Counted from the first letter of the stretch, positions 1 through 8,935 are shown. The stretch: DNA of 64,000 bases from Pseudoalteromonas tunicata (GCF_002310815.1 NZ_CP011032.1:2148001-2212000); one strand, 5' to 3'. Made by a program: numbers and translations. Notes: generated by a model not told the origin, from the letters alone.

Positions 1-64
1 ACCAGTAACAGTCAATATATTTAGCGACCTTGGGATCTGTTGGGGTAAGCTTCCAGTTTTTCAT
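1..64 (-). CDS. N-terminal fragment of a possible AraC-family regulator, cut by the window edge
   Basis: A reading frame starts at an ATG at 62-64 on the minus strand and runs off the left edge, so only about 21 residues are visible. They include KYIDCYW, which resembles the beginning of AraC-type sensor domains, where a conserved motif near the N-terminus reads roughly YIxxYW. That likeness is the only evidence, and it is short. The gene could equally be another family. Confidence 0.3.
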   Translation of the reverse strand, partial: MKNWKLTPTDPKVAKYIDCYW

Positions 65-328
65 TTGTTATCCAACAATTCAGGCTTGGTTAAAAACGGC
101 TCATGCCCTAAGCAGCAAGGCTATTGTGACTGAGTTTAAAAATTCATTGAAGAGAATAATATGAGCCCAGATCACTTAGCCAATTTATATTCAAGCAAAG
201 CCAAAACTAACAAAGTGATTATCACTGCTCACTATTTTGATACCAAAAACCCAACAACGACTGATATAGCAATCGATCAATTTTGAGCAAATAAAACGAA
301 AAGTAACGCATGGCGTCACTCAGCTTAA
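65..328. other. Intergenic stretch with one doubtful small ORF
   Basis: The only open frame of note is on the plus strand, 161-286 (41 codons, starting MSPDHLANLY). The bases before it (GAAGAGAATAAT) give only a weak ribosome-binding site, and I recognise no family. It may be the eroded end of a lost gene. I see no RNA gene or strong terminator here. Confidence 0.3.
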
Positions 329-745
329 TTAGATGCCCCAAGGGTTATCTGACGTTGAACGTTTTTTGCGGATCCGCGCTTGGTCTTTTAACGCTTTTTT
401 CTCTTTAATACGTTTTGCATCACTAAAACTTAATTCACAAGGTAAACCCGGTTTATGCTCTGCTGGAATAGTACGATCCCTTGGCGGTAATAAATATTGC
501 ACATCATCTGGCTTTGGAAGATTTTTTAACCGATACAGATAAAAGTTTTCAACTTTTTCTTTAGCCCACACTGTTTTACGTAAAAACTTAACGGTTGACT
601 CAATACTTGGATTGTTTTTTAAACATTGCAATTCTAAATACGCATGTAAAATTTCAAAGCCATATTGTTCAACCAATTCAGCGACAACTTGCTCTAGCTT
701 GACGCCATGTAGTGGATTATTGCCATATGGCTCGTTAGTACTCAT
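329..745 (-). CDS. VF530-family (DUF2132) protein
   Basis: 138 residues. The first 70 carry the VF530/DUF2132 signature: NNPLHGVKLEQVV, then a helical core, then VKFLRKTVWAKEKVENFYL. VF530, named from Vibrio fischeri, is a small helical family with a proposed nucleic-acid-binding role that is not firmly established. A basic tail (residues about 75-138) with YLLPPRDRTIP and KEKKALKDQARIRKKR ends in NPWGI, a tail seen in longer gammaproteobacterial members. The ATG at 745 is the only sensible start. It faces the plus-strand peptidase downstream and lies about 100 bases from the next minus-strand gene. Family assignment is firm; the cellular role is unknown. Confidence 0.85.
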   Translation of the reverse strand: MSTNEPYGNNPLHGVKLEQVVAELVEQYGFEILHAYLELQCLKNNPSIESTVKFLRKTVWAKEKVENFYLYRLKNLPKPDDVQYLLPPRDRTIPAEHKPGLPCELSFSDAKRIKEKKALKDQARIRKKRSTSDNPWGI

Positions 746-847
746 ATTTATTCATCTTGATTGGTATTTTAAAACCGAATTATAAGTTTTATCACATCGG
801 GTAGATAGTACAATCTGAGACTATGGGCTAAAACCTAGCTACTTAAA

Positions 848-1144
848 CTAATATAACTTGTTATCGCCAAGCGATACTTCCATTTCATTATTAACTTTAA
901 TCGGCCCACCTACCATTTCATCATAGGCACTCGATTGACGCACCACGTGTTTTTTGGCTTTGACCCGTTCGCACTGGCGCTGCAACAGCAAAATATTATG
1001 ACTTTTTAAACGCTGATTTTTTTCATCGGTGATCATATATTCCTGCCCTTCAACCACGGCACTGACGTTATACAAAGCACATTCAAGTGAATGAAAAACT
1101 AATTTTTCGACTTCAAAGTATTTCTCTAATTTACTCAGTTTCAT
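848..1144 (-). CDS. DUF6482-family small protein
   Basis: 98 residues, soluble, no signal peptide or membrane segment. Recognisable pieces are the ALYNVSAVVEGQEYMI strand pair, a helix with SHNILLLQRQCERVKAK, and a tail with SSAYDEMVGGP. This pattern is that of DUF6482, a small family common in marine gammaproteobacteria with no known function. An AAGGAGC ribosome-binding site precedes the ATG at 1144. It shares orientation with the VF530 gene and could be co-transcribed with it. The family call rests on recall of the pattern, without an alignment. Confidence 0.7.
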   Translation of the reverse strand: MKLSKLEKYFEVEKLVFHSLECALYNVSAVVEGQEYMITDEKNQRLKSHNILLLQRQCERVKAKKHVVRQSSAYDEMVGGPIKVNNEMEVSLGDNKLY

Positions 1145-1494
1145 ATTAAGCTCCTTTGTAACCTACTTTTGTACGATCGCATTGAGCGATAAGATCGCTC
1201 AAATACCTCAAGAGCCTATAAGGCTTTATAACTATCTTACTGGTAACGACCAAGGTAATAAATACAAGGCTAACACTTTGGTGTTATTCACTATTAATCA
1301 ATTTTCCATATTCTCATTGGCCAGATTTAAAGCCCTAGGCTTCAACAAAATAATCCTCAAGGCTCAACACACCTTAGTGTTTAAGCCATTCACCTCAAAA
1401 AATTTGTTTGGCCTAGCATTATCAATAACAATCAAAACGGAATGTAATTTAAGCTCAAAAAATAACAATTTGAATAAACATTTAGGGAAACTCA
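1145..1494. promoter_or_regulatory. Divergent intergenic region upstream of the M13 peptidase
   Basis: This stretch of about 350 bases separates divergent genes and must hold both promoters. It is AT-rich. A long plus-strand frame crosses it but has no ribosome-binding site and overlaps the peptidase start out of frame, so I do not treat it as a gene. The peptidase start is preceded by TTTAGGGAAACTCA, a weak Shine-Dalgarno. Confidence 0.35.
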
Positions 1495-3561
1495 ATGAAG
1501 AAAAAACTAATCGCAGCCGCTCTTGTCGCTGTATTTATCACTGGCTGCTCTGAGCCACAAGCAACAAAGACCCAACAACAAGCCCCCGCTGCTGCCCCTG
1601 CAAAAGCTGAACTGGGCAGTTTTGGTATTGATTTAACCGCTCGTAACGAAGCCATTAAACCAGGCGATGATTTTTTCATGTATGCCAGCGGCACTTGGTA
1701 TGATAACTATGTGATGCCTGCAGATAAAACCCGATTTGGTGCTTTTGCAGCCCTTGCCGATCGCAGCGAAGAACGCGTTAAAACTATCATCGAAGAAATA
1801 GCTACCCGCAAAAATTTAAATGCTGAAGAAAAACTCATTGCCGATTTTTACAATGCTTATATGGACACGGCCACACTTAATAAACTGGGTGTGACACCAA
1901 TCCAACCTCTTTTAGCCCAAATTAGTGCAGTTGCATCAACCGATGATCTCATCAAACTCTTTGGCCAATCATGGTTGACCGGCGTTAAATCTCCAATCGG
2001 TGGTGGCATGTGGTTTAACCGCTTAGATCCAAATAAATACGAGATGTCGTTAGGTGCAGGTGGTTTAGGCTTACCTGATCGTTCGTTCTACCTAGAAGAC
2101 GCTGAACGGTTTGCGAAAACCCGTACTGCGTATGTTGAACATATAGCCAAGATGCTTAACTTTGCCGGCATCGACAACACCGCAGAACGCGCGCAGGCTA
2201 TTTTGGCCCTTGAAACAAAAATAGCCCAAGGCCATTGGCCACGTGAACAACGCCGTAACCGTGACTTGACCCTCAATCAAATTGCGCGTACTGAGCTAAA
2301 CACCGCTTATCCAGATTTTAACTGGGATTTGTATTTTGCCCAAACAGGCTACCAAGTACCACAACTGAACATGTCACAACCTGAGCCAATCAAAGCTATG
2401 ATTGCACTAATCAACCAAGAAGACATCGCAGTTTGGAAAGATTATTTAACCTACCATGCCCTAAGTGGAAACGCTGAGTTATTGTCTGAAGATGTTTTTA
2501 ATACAAACTTTGAATTTTATGGCAAAGAGCTGAGCGGCCAGCAAGAGCCGCGTCCACGTTGGAAACGTGCTATTAGCCAAATGTCGGATACTGAGTCGCT
2601 TGGTTTTGCCATTGGTAAAGTGTATGTAGCGCGTTACTTCCCTGAGTCATCAAAACAACAAATGTCTGAACTGGTCGAAAACCTGCGCACCGCTTTAGGT
2701 GAGCGTATTGATAACCTAGATTGGATGGGCGCAGAAACGAAAGTGAATGCGCGTGCAAAACTAGCCGCCTTTGTACCAAAAATTGGTTACCCCGATGTAT
2801 GGCAGTCATTTGATGGTTTAAGCATTAGCAAAACCGATTTAATGGGTAATGTGAGAAACATGCGCGAGTTTTTCCAAGCCGAAAGCATCGCCAAAGAGCA
2901 GAAAAAAACCGACCGTAATCGCTGGGGCATGACACCGCAACGTGTTAACGCCTATTACAATAGCTCATTTAATGAAATCGTTTTTCCTGCAGCCATTTTA
3001 CAACCACCGTTTTTTGATCCAAACGCAGATGCTGCGGTTAACTATGGTGGAATAGGTGCCGTTATCGGCCATGAAATGGGCCACGGTTTTGACGATCAAG
3101 GTTCAAAATCAGATGCAGATGGCGTGCAACGTAACTGGTGGACAGATGCCGACCGTGCTGCATTCGACGCTAAAGCAGACCAACTTGCCGCACAATACAG
3201 TCAATATGAACCAATTGCTGGCAACTTCGTTAATGGCCGTAACAGCCTAGGTGAAAACATCGGCGACGTGGGTGGTTTAGCCATGGCTTACCATGCTTAC
3301 AAACTCAGCTTAAAAGGCAAAGAAGCGCCAATTATTGATGGCCTGACGGGCGATCAACGTTTCTTCTTAGCATGGGCACAAGTGTGGAAAGAAAAACGCA
3401 CTGAGCAAAGCATGCTTAATCAACTGCGCGCCGGTACACACGCACCGGGTCAATACAGAGCGCAAGCACCTCGTAACCACGACGCCTGGTACAAAGCGTT
3501 TAATGTGCAACCGGGTGATGCGTTATACTTACCAGAAGATCAACGCGTTCGCATTTGGTAA
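1495..3561 (+). CDS. pepO: M13-family zinc metallopeptidase (neprilysin/PepO type), lipoprotein
   Basis: 688 residues, full length for the family. The N-terminus is a lipoprotein signal (MKKKLIAAALVAVFITGCSE) with Cys18 as the lipidation site, so the enzyme is probably anchored in the outer membrane facing the periplasm or the outside. The N-terminal helical M13 domain starts near GDDFFMYASGTWYDNY. The zinc site is VIGHEMGHGFDDQG near residue 525, with the second motif GENIGDVGG near 585 giving the third zinc ligand and catalytic Asp. The end, with RxxAPRNHDAWYKAFNV and a C-terminal RVRIW, is typical of M13. M13 enzymes cut oligopeptides and small proteins. The gene is monocistronic, with a strong hairpin terminator 57 bases after the stop. 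Confidence 0.95.
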   Translation: MKKKLIAAALVAVFITGCSEPQATKTQQQAPAAAPAKAELGSFGIDLTARNEAIKPGDDFFMYASGTWYDNYVMPADKTRFGAFAALADRSEERVKTIIEEIATRKNLNAEEKLIADFYNAYMDTATLNKLGVTPIQPLLAQISAVASTDDLIKLFGQSWLTGVKSPIGGGMWFNRLDPNKYEMSLGAGGLGLPDRSFYLEDAERFAKTRTAYVEHIAKMLNFAGIDNTAERAQAILALETKIAQGHWPREQRRNRDLTLNQIARTELNTAYPDFNWDLYFAQTGYQVPQLNMSQPEPIKAMIALINQEDIAVWKDYLTYHALSGNAELLSEDVFNTNFEFYGKELSGQQEPRPRWKRAISQMSDTESLGFAIGKVYVARYFPESSKQQMSELVENLRTALGERIDNLDWMGAETKVNARAKLAAFVPKIGYPDVWQSFDGLSISKTDLMGNVRNMREFFQAESIAKEQKKTDRNRWGMTPQRVNAYYNSSFNEIVFPAAILQPPFFDPNADAAVNYGGIGAVIGHEMGHGFDDQGSKSDADGVQRNWWTDADRAAFDAKADQLAAQYSQYEPIAGNFVNGRNSLGENIGDVGGLAMAYHAYKLSLKGKEAPIIDGLTGDQRFFLAWAQVWKEKRTEQSMLNQLRAGTHAPGQYRAQAPRNHDAWYKAFNVQPGDALYLPEDQRVRIW

Positions 3562-3617
3562 TCAGCTTGAATCCTTTCACTACCGGAGTAATTAAGGTCA
3601 GTCAAAGTGACAATAAA

Positions 3618-3645
3618 AACAACCCGCAATAGCGGGTTGTTTTTT
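3618..3645 (+). terminator. Rho-independent terminator of the M13 peptidase gene
   Basis: A perfect 10-bp stem, AACAACCCGC / GCGGGTTGTT, with an AATA loop is followed directly by a T run. It lies 57 bases after the peptidase stop codon. Confidence 0.9.
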
Positions 3646-3769
3646 ATTTGATATAAAGTCGGGTTAAAATAAATGAAAAAAGAGCTTGCCTAAAAAAAAC
3701 AAAAACCTAATATAGAAACAAATGGGCGTACCCATTTTATTTTTATAAAAAATTTAATAAGGAGATAGT

Positions 3770-3919
3770 ATGAGTTTTATAGTTAGTTTAATGACTGTTT
3801 TAATTTTAAATTTCACTCCAATTACAGTGGGTGATGCGACCCCAAGTAGTAAAGTTTGTGCGCCAGAAATCATTCCTGACCCTGAACATTCGGATTGTAT
3901 TGATCCATTCGGTCCATAA
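3770..3919 (+). CDS. Small exported or membrane peptide, unknown function
   Basis: 49 codons with a clean ribosome-binding site (AAGGAGATAGT) five to six bases before the ATG. The first 17 or so residues are hydrophobic (MSFIVSLMTVLILNF), like a signal sequence or a single membrane span. They are followed by a short polar part with two cysteines (SSKVCAPEIIPDPEHSDC) and a C-terminal IDPFGP. The strong translation signal argues that it is real. No family is recognised. It might be a small exported cysteine-containing peptide or a small membrane protein. Confidence 0.5.
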   Translation: MSFIVSLMTVLILNFTPITVGDATPSSKVCAPEIIPDPEHSDCIDPFGP

Positions 3920-4496
3920 TAACTACTAGGGCTCAGCGATAGAGCTAGGCCCTCTTTCAACAAATTAAGTAATTTTAATATGTTGAAAAGAGAGTTGTCG
4001 GAATACAAAGCCAGATAATTGAAATTTAAAAAATTACGACTTTAAAAAAGCATTTCAGCCCAGCACAACTTCTCACGCACTCGCCGCCATACCCTGTGAA
4101 TTATTTTTGTTTTTCAGCAATGTACTTAATCGCCTCAGGGTCTTTATTGATTTGGCGCTCTATAATGTCTAATAATTTAGATTTTGGAATAAATGCAAAA
4201 AAAGCCCCGCCATCCGCATTCCTTAAACCAGCAGGGGCAATATTACAAGATGTGCAAGCATTCATGCCAATCCGCATCAACTAGCATATTATTTCGTTAT
4301 TGCAGTTTGGATTTTTTTATAAAGATCCAAAGCATGATAATAATTTCTATATTAAAAACAACCACATTATCGCCACTGAGTTAATCGAAGAACTGCGCAA
4401 CATCGATAGTGAAAATTTTTTTAGAGTTCTTGAATTATTCAGAAAGCGCCAAAAGCTTATATTTCCTGTGACGCTGTGGTTTCTGATTATGTATTT
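3920..4496. other. Low-gene stretch with two doubtful small frames
   Basis: Apart from the minus frame at 4101-4277 (listed separately), a plus frame 4300-4518 reads GFFYKDPKHDNN and ends in a hydrophobic segment. It has only a TTG start and no ribosome-binding site. An imperfect hairpin (AGGGCT...GGCCCT) lies near 3928-3950, just after the small peptide gene, and could end its transcript. Confidence 0.3.
4101..4277 (-). CDS. Possible 58-residue protein, unknown
   Basis: This minus-strand frame begins MRIGMNACTSCNIAPAGL and ends in IAEKQK. Its amino-acid pattern (CxxC near the start, then FFAFIPKSKLLDIIERQ) looks more like real protein than the plus-strand frame over it. There is no clear Shine-Dalgarno before either ATG. 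It may be the C-terminal remnant of a longer gene. Confidence 0.3.
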   Translation of the reverse strand: MRIGMNACTSCNIAPAGLRNADGGAFFAFIPKSKLLDIIERQINKDPEAIKYIAEKQK

Positions 4497-4874
4497 TTAT
4501 AAATTATTATCTGCGTAATATACAATTGCATCACCCAAATATTCGACCATTGCAGGATGATATGAATTATGAAATTTTTTCATATCTTCATTTTGATTAT
4601 AAAAAATAGCCATACCTATATATGCTTTTTTAGATGGAATATAAAATCTACAAGCTATTTCAAAGTGTTCTTTCATTAATGCTTGAACACTTTCATTATT
4701 AACGGCTGTCTCATCAACGTACTCTGCTAATTTTTTATATAGAATATCCCAGTCCTGATGGACAAGCGTTTTATTGACGTGCGCCCAATTATCTGTACTT
4801 GATAAGCTATCAGTTTGCTCGATATCAAGAGCTTGCACACATTCAGCTAAATACTCTTTACTTAATTTATGCAT
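4497..4874 (-). CDS. TipAS-domain protein without a DNA-binding domain
   Basis: 125 residues, helical. The pattern W-DILYKKLAEYVDE, then LMKEHFEIACRFY, then YIGMAIFYNQNEDMKKFHNSYHPAMVEYLGDAI matches the TipAS antibiotic-recognition domain, which in TipA and its relatives is the C-terminal ligand-binding half of a MerR regulator. Here the MerR winged-helix part is absent, so the protein is only the drug-binding-type globin-like fold. An ATG at 4874 follows a weak AAGGAATGG site. TipAS proteins bind thiopeptides and other hydrophobic drugs; a sequestration role here is inference. Confidence 0.7.
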   Translation of the reverse strand: MHKLSKEYLAECVQALDIEQTDSLSSTDNWAHVNKTLVHQDWDILYKKLAEYVDETAVNNESVQALMKEHFEIACRFYIPSKKAYIGMAIFYNQNEDMKKFHNSYHPAMVEYLGDAIVYYADNNL

Positions 4875-4920
4875 TATAAAAGTTCCATTCCTTTAGATTT
4901 ATTAATTAGCAAAGGATAAG

Positions 4921-4957
4921 TGAGTTCCTATTTTGATTCAATCGTTTAGTTTGTTTT
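4921..4957. repeat. Dispersed 37-bp repeat, copy 1
   Basis: TGAGTTCCTATTTTGATTCA followed by 17 more bases recurs at 32865-32901 with two mismatches in 37. Both copies lie in the 5' region of a minus-strand gene (47 and 79 bases before the starts at 4874 and 32786). It could be an insertion-sequence end or a shared regulatory element. Confidence 0.6.
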
Positions 4958-5564
4958 AAATTGATATCTCATACGGTGGTTTTATATCGGTCCTAGTGTG
5001 GTATCAGCAAATTTTTGCCAGCGTTTTTAAGATTAAAAAGTTTGCTCTGGTTAGTGCATACTCCTTTGCAGTTTGTCTACATTATCAGCAAAGATAATTT
5101 TCACCACCGAGGGTTAAAAATTCATAAAAATATAAATTCAATTAATTACGAAAATTTACAAAGTAAAAATCAAACTTTTCGATAGTAGTTTATTGCTAAA
5201 AAACGCCATTCAACTGCAAATAAAAAACAAGAATCTCTAAAGTGAGATGCTGATAGATGATGAGCTTACTCTACATTAATTTTTAAAGGAAAAGTAAGAC
5301 ACGCAGCCAATATTTCAGGGCTAAAACAAGAAAAGCTCAACAGACTTGAAATTGACATATTATTAAAACATCTAATCACTTAGTAACCATTAAAAATCTC
5401 TGGCTAAAGAATAATTAATTAGATAGTATCTTTAATTGAAGATGTGAGTACATATTTTATCAAGCATTCCAGTTACTTAAATTGGCTCTTTCTTTCATTT
5501 ATTGCATGACCAAATTTAATCTTTTAACCATATTTAATGAGTCAAATTATCAAGGATGACCGTA
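4958..5564. other. AT-rich intergenic stretch without a convincing gene
   Basis: About 600 bases, very AT-rich. A short frame near 5290-5383 ends in ISGLKQEKLNRLEIDILLKHLIT and looks like the tail of a lost gene, but nothing upstream extends it. The end of the stretch holds the promoter and ribosome-binding site of the plus-strand gene at 5565. Confidence 0.35.
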
Positions 5565-6425
5565 ATGGGCAAAGCCATTGCTATTATATTTTCTACGGTA
5601 ATTATTATAATATTTACCTTTTTCATCAACCATCATTTATCCACGCCTTCAACTAATTTTACGCAAAAAGCTATTATTACAACATCAACGAATCAAGCCA
5701 ATGATCATAAAATTGAACAAGCTGATAATCAAAAAGCACTCACTTTAAATAATGGCAGCAATCTTTCTGTCATAAGTGACAAGCCACAGCATCAAGCTAC
5801 AGTTAGCGAGCTGCTAAATAAAGCCAAGCAGATTAGAGTTTGCAGCAATATTCCACAAACAGATGAAGAATTTTCAGCATGGTTAGAAACCGCATATCAG
5901 ATAAATGAACTGCCCGATCGCATTGTAAATGTGACGGATAAATACAATAAGTGTAAACGTAATCCTGATAGAAACGCTCTCTACCTTGATTTTGTCATAT
6001 CCGCAGCCGAAAAAGGCTCAGAAGATGCTATTTCGTGGCTTTGGTTTATCGATGGGTCCGAACTCATAAAACAGTTAAACCTAAAAAATTATAAACGTGA
6101 AGAACAACGACGAATTAAACAACAATTTATAGAACTAAAATACTACCTAAGTGAAACCGCTGCACTTAACTTAAATGAAACGGCGATTTTAAAGCTCAGC
6201 AATGCCTACCAACATCTCGACCCAAAAACGGGTGGCCAAAACTACGTAAAATCGCTCGCTTATAGCGATTTTTTTATGCAAATAACCAAGAGTAATGACC
6301 TTTACGGCAAAGTAAAATGGCAAAGAGACAGATTAGAGCAAAGAATGACACACGATGAAATTGAACAAGCACTTACTTTAACTGAACAATTGTTAAATGA
6401 CGCACAAAATACCTTAGCTCAATAA
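5565..6425 (+). CDS. Membrane-anchored helical protein of unknown function
   Basis: 286 residues from the ATG at 5565, chosen because AAGGATGACCGTA gives a proper spacing; an ATG nine bases earlier overlaps the Shine-Dalgarno. Residues 2-22 form one hydrophobic span (AIAIIFSTVIIIIFTFFI), then a polar linker to about residue 75, then a helical domain. FVISAAEKGSEDAISWLW is reminiscent of a Sel1-type repeat, but only one such unit is clear. Two cysteines (RVCSN and NKCKR) could form a disulfide if the domain is periplasmic. I recognise no family. An IS3 fragment follows 130 bases later. Confidence 0.6.
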   Translation: MGKAIAIIFSTVIIIIFTFFINHHLSTPSTNFTQKAIITTSTNQANDHKIEQADNQKALTLNNGSNLSVISDKPQHQATVSELLNKAKQIRVCSNIPQTDEEFSAWLETAYQINELPDRIVNVTDKYNKCKRNPDRNALYLDFVISAAEKGSEDAISWLWFIDGSELIKQLNLKNYKREEQRRIKQQFIELKYYLSETAALNLNETAILKLSNAYQHLDPKTGGQNYVKSLAYSDFFMQITKSNDLYGKVKWQRDRLEQRMTHDEIEQALTLTEQLLNDAQNTLAQ

Positions 6426-6557
6426 CCGTACTCTCAGTTTTAAAATTTTTACTCACCTATATAGCCTGAATACTGGATAATAAATTGTAAAGGCATAGCT
6501 ATTTTGGCCATCTAAATAGAGGTGATATTATTACCTCATGGATGAATTTAAGTGAAC

Positions 6558-6704
6558 ATGAGATCGACAACCAGAAAAACATTTAGCGCTGAATTCAAAC
6601 ATGAAGCAGCCCAACTAGTCCCCGATAAAACTATAGCATCATCGACCCTTCTAAATCCATTGAGTCGTAGTGCCCTGATATTTCAAATGAGTAAAAAGCG
6701 TTAG
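6558..6704 (+). pseudogene. IS3-family transposase OrfA, N-terminal remnant
   Basis: The frame begins MRSTTRKTFSAEFKHEAAQL, the standard N-terminus of IS3-group OrfA helix-turn-helix proteins. After VPDK it diverges and stops at residue 48, whereas an intact OrfA has about 90-100 residues. The rest of the element is missing. Confidence 0.75.
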
Positions 6705-7052
6705 GCAGCGATAAGATCGTACTAAGAGATCCTCTATATGTGTTTGCATACTTTTATTATTAACAGCTCGACGATTTAACAGTTAACCTACAGACGAAGT
6801 TGATGAATTTGTTGATTGATTTGGCTTTGGCCGATTACGCGGCCAAAAAGATTAATAGTGCCTATTGACGAGAGATCCGCTCATATGTGCTATGTGCATT
6901 GCATATAATTTCGTAACAATAGGGCTAAAGCCCTTTTTAATGGGCTTTAGGTTTTGTTATGGGCTTTACTACCTAAAATTAATACTACTTATCACTATCA
7001 ATAATCCATGTCTATGTAAGTAGTTTTCCATTTACCAAATTGGGTTTTATTT
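6705..7052. other. Intergenic region with a 9-bp-stem hairpin
   Basis: No convincing gene. At 6925-6950 CTAAAGCCC and GGGCTTTAG form a perfect 9-bp stem around an 8-base loop, with AACAA and TTGTT outside extending the pairing. It may be a transcription terminator for either flank or a small palindromic repeat. The rest may be IS3 debris. Confidence 0.45.
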
Positions 7053-7781
7053 TTATGAAAAGCGACATTGCAGGTGATCAGATTCGACAAGATTACCAGC
7101 ACTTTGAGCATTTGCGAACGGACCAACTGTATGATGAAATATATAGTCTAAATTCGTATTAGGATCACCATCGGTACCATGATGTGTCCAATCACCTGTA
7201 TTTTGCTGATTAACAGCAACAGGTAAAGGACCAAGAGCGCCTGGCTCTATATTTATGTCACCAGCCAATACCCATCCAGCAGCTGGTGCTCCAACGGCAA
7301 TCGCATTTAGTGCATTTGTTACATATACCATATTTCCGCCGGCAGGTGCATGAATGCACCCTATTCTCGGTCCTGCTACAGGTGTCACCCATACAATAGG
7401 CCTTCGCGCTGCATTACCAGAGGGCCAAGCACCGATGGGGAAAACGGCATGTCCTCCAAGGGCAGCTCTCCATAATATAGCCAAACTACATCGTTGGTTT
7501 CCTGGTACATTTGCTCGCCAAGGAATATGATAACCGTTGTATAGAGTACCGTTTATGTTTGCATTAGTAATCTGGTGATAGACACCAAGTGATGGTGCAG
7601 GATTCCATGCACAAACAATCGCAGGCCCTAAAGCCCCCGCATAGTTAGCATTGCCGACCTCTTGAAAACAAATATAATCTGGCACTAAATTATGGGTGGC
7701 CGGAGGGAAATTTTGTTGATTCTGATTTAACGTATATGTTAATGGGTTAAATCCTTGTGTATTCCAGGTTGCTATACTCAT
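7053..7781 (-). CDS. DNase I-fold nuclease resembling CdtB, no signal peptide
   Basis: 242 residues of the endonuclease/exonuclease/phosphatase superfamily. The active-site set is complete: TWNTQG (Asn7), FQEVG (Glu41), IHAP (His144), AGDINIEP (Asp175, Asn177), LDYIF (Asp212) and ESDH (Asp235, His236). The order and spacing, with few charged residues and an RPIVWV strand before the IHAP strand, are closest to cytolethal distending toxin subunit B and its relatives. The protein starts directly with MSIATWN, so there is no Sec signal, unlike classical CdtB, and no CdtA, CdtC or pertussis-like partner lies beside it. The ribosome-binding site AAAGGAAAAAAA is strong. Upstream is IS1182 debris, suggesting arrival by transfer. 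It could instead be a housekeeping phosphodiesterase; the CdtB likeness is my reading. Confidence 0.75.
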   Translation of the reverse strand: MSIATWNTQGFNPLTYTLNQNQQNFPPATHNLVPDYICFQEVGNANYAGALGPAIVCAWNPAPSLGVYHQITNANINGTLYNGYHIPWRANVPGNQRCSLAILWRAALGGHAVFPIGAWPSGNAARRPIVWVTPVAGPRIGCIHAPAGGNMVYVTNALNAIAVGAPAAGWVLAGDINIEPGALGPLPVAVNQQNTGDWTHHGTDGDPNTNLDYIFHHTVGPFANAQSAGNLVESDHLQCRFS

Positions 7782-7949
7782 TTTTTTTCCTTTTATGTTA
7801 AATATTCATCTCATTTGTTATAGGCTTTCTTTAATTGCATATACATGGGCCTAAAGACCGCAATAGTCTTTATTTCAGACTGTATCTTTACTCAAAGTGG
7901 CTTTTTTCCTCGATTCTGGATGACTTTTGAAATTGATGCCGCTTCGTCA

Positions 7950-8935
7950 CATCTCATTGCCTGCGGGACATCGGCAGGTTTGTGTCGTTTCATCATAATG
8001 AAAGTCATCGGAGGTAAACAATCCTGGCTTGCCTTTACTGCGTTTTAGTCGGTGCTTTTCTTGCTCTGTTTCCTTTTTATTTATGGGAAATTTTCACTCT
8101 CTTTAAACAATGGGTTGCGTTTTCTAAATTGGTTATCTGCGATATAAGTATCAAAGACACTTTGAGCCATGAACTCTAGATTCGCTTCACTGTTAAACCA
8201 ACTGTCTGCGGTGAATTTGATGGTATGTTCGTTTGAGGATTTATCGGTATTGAGTTTGCCGAGTAGTTGTTTTAATTGCGTAACATCGGGCTTACCCTCT
8301 TTACCCAATGAGCGTATTTGGTGTTTGTCGTCATTAATCGCAATGCCGTTGTAACCTTGAATGGTCCCTTTTGAGGTGGTCATTTTTGCACACTACTCGT
8401 CCTATCCATGGACTCGCCTTTCAGCCAGTTTCGCTGTTCATATTTATTCCCTATAAATTTGTCTTTACTTGCATTTGACTTCTTTCGTTAAAATAAAGTG
8501 CCAGCCATCGATGGCCAACATGTTGCGGCCAATTAGCCCTTTTTCATCACAAATCATCAGCATTTGGGTAAACAGCGGTTCAATTTGCTGGTGCATTTTA
8601 GCCACGAAAGCAGCTATCGAGGTGAAATGTGGCTGTACGTCACCCGCTATTTCTTGCAAGAGAGTCTCATGAACAAAATATTGTCTTCGCACGCCTTAGC
8701 AATGCTTCAGCTACTGATTAAACCATGTGCATAGCCAAGTAAAATTATCTTTAGCATTACTGAAGGCGGATACGCCGCAGCTCCTGTTTTATCGTTGTTG
8801 TACCATGCATCAAACCCCGTTAAATCGAGTTTATTTTCAACAATATAACAAAGGGCATACTCAAAGGTGCCTGGCAATATTTGCTCAGAAAAATTGATAG
8901 GAATGAATTTATTTTGGCAGGATAAGTCAGGCTTG
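7950..8935 (-). pseudogene. Degenerate IS1182-family transposase
   Basis: Read on the minus strand, fragments in order match an IS1182-type transposase. The N-terminus is at 8935 (KPDLSCQNKFIPINFSEQIL, GFDAWYNNDKTGAAAYPP, MLKIILLGYAHG), broken by a TGA where an Arg codon is usual. Then come FMAIDG-type core pieces near 8500 (LIGRNMLAIDGWHF), TIQGYNGIAINDDKHQI near 8340, and FTADSWFNSEANLEFMAQS near 8200. The C-terminal SDDFHYDETTQTCRCPAGNEM ends near 7951. Several frames and an internal deletion are needed, so it is dead. Confidence 0.8.

Noticed and set aside
1182..1553. Plus frame of 123 codons across the intergenic region before the M13 peptidase
   Set aside because: No ribosome-binding site, low-complexity content, and it overlaps the peptidase signal peptide out of frame.
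4300..4518. Plus frame of 72 codons ending in a hydrophobic segment
   Set aside because: It starts with TTG without a ribosome-binding site and overlaps the end of the TipAS-like gene on the other strand. It could be a gene remnant, but I cannot support it.
5266..5289. Similarity of TTACTCTACATTAATTTTT to 20564-20588 near the chitinase cluster
   Set aside because: About 24 AT-rich bases with several mismatches; this is within what chance gives in such DNA.
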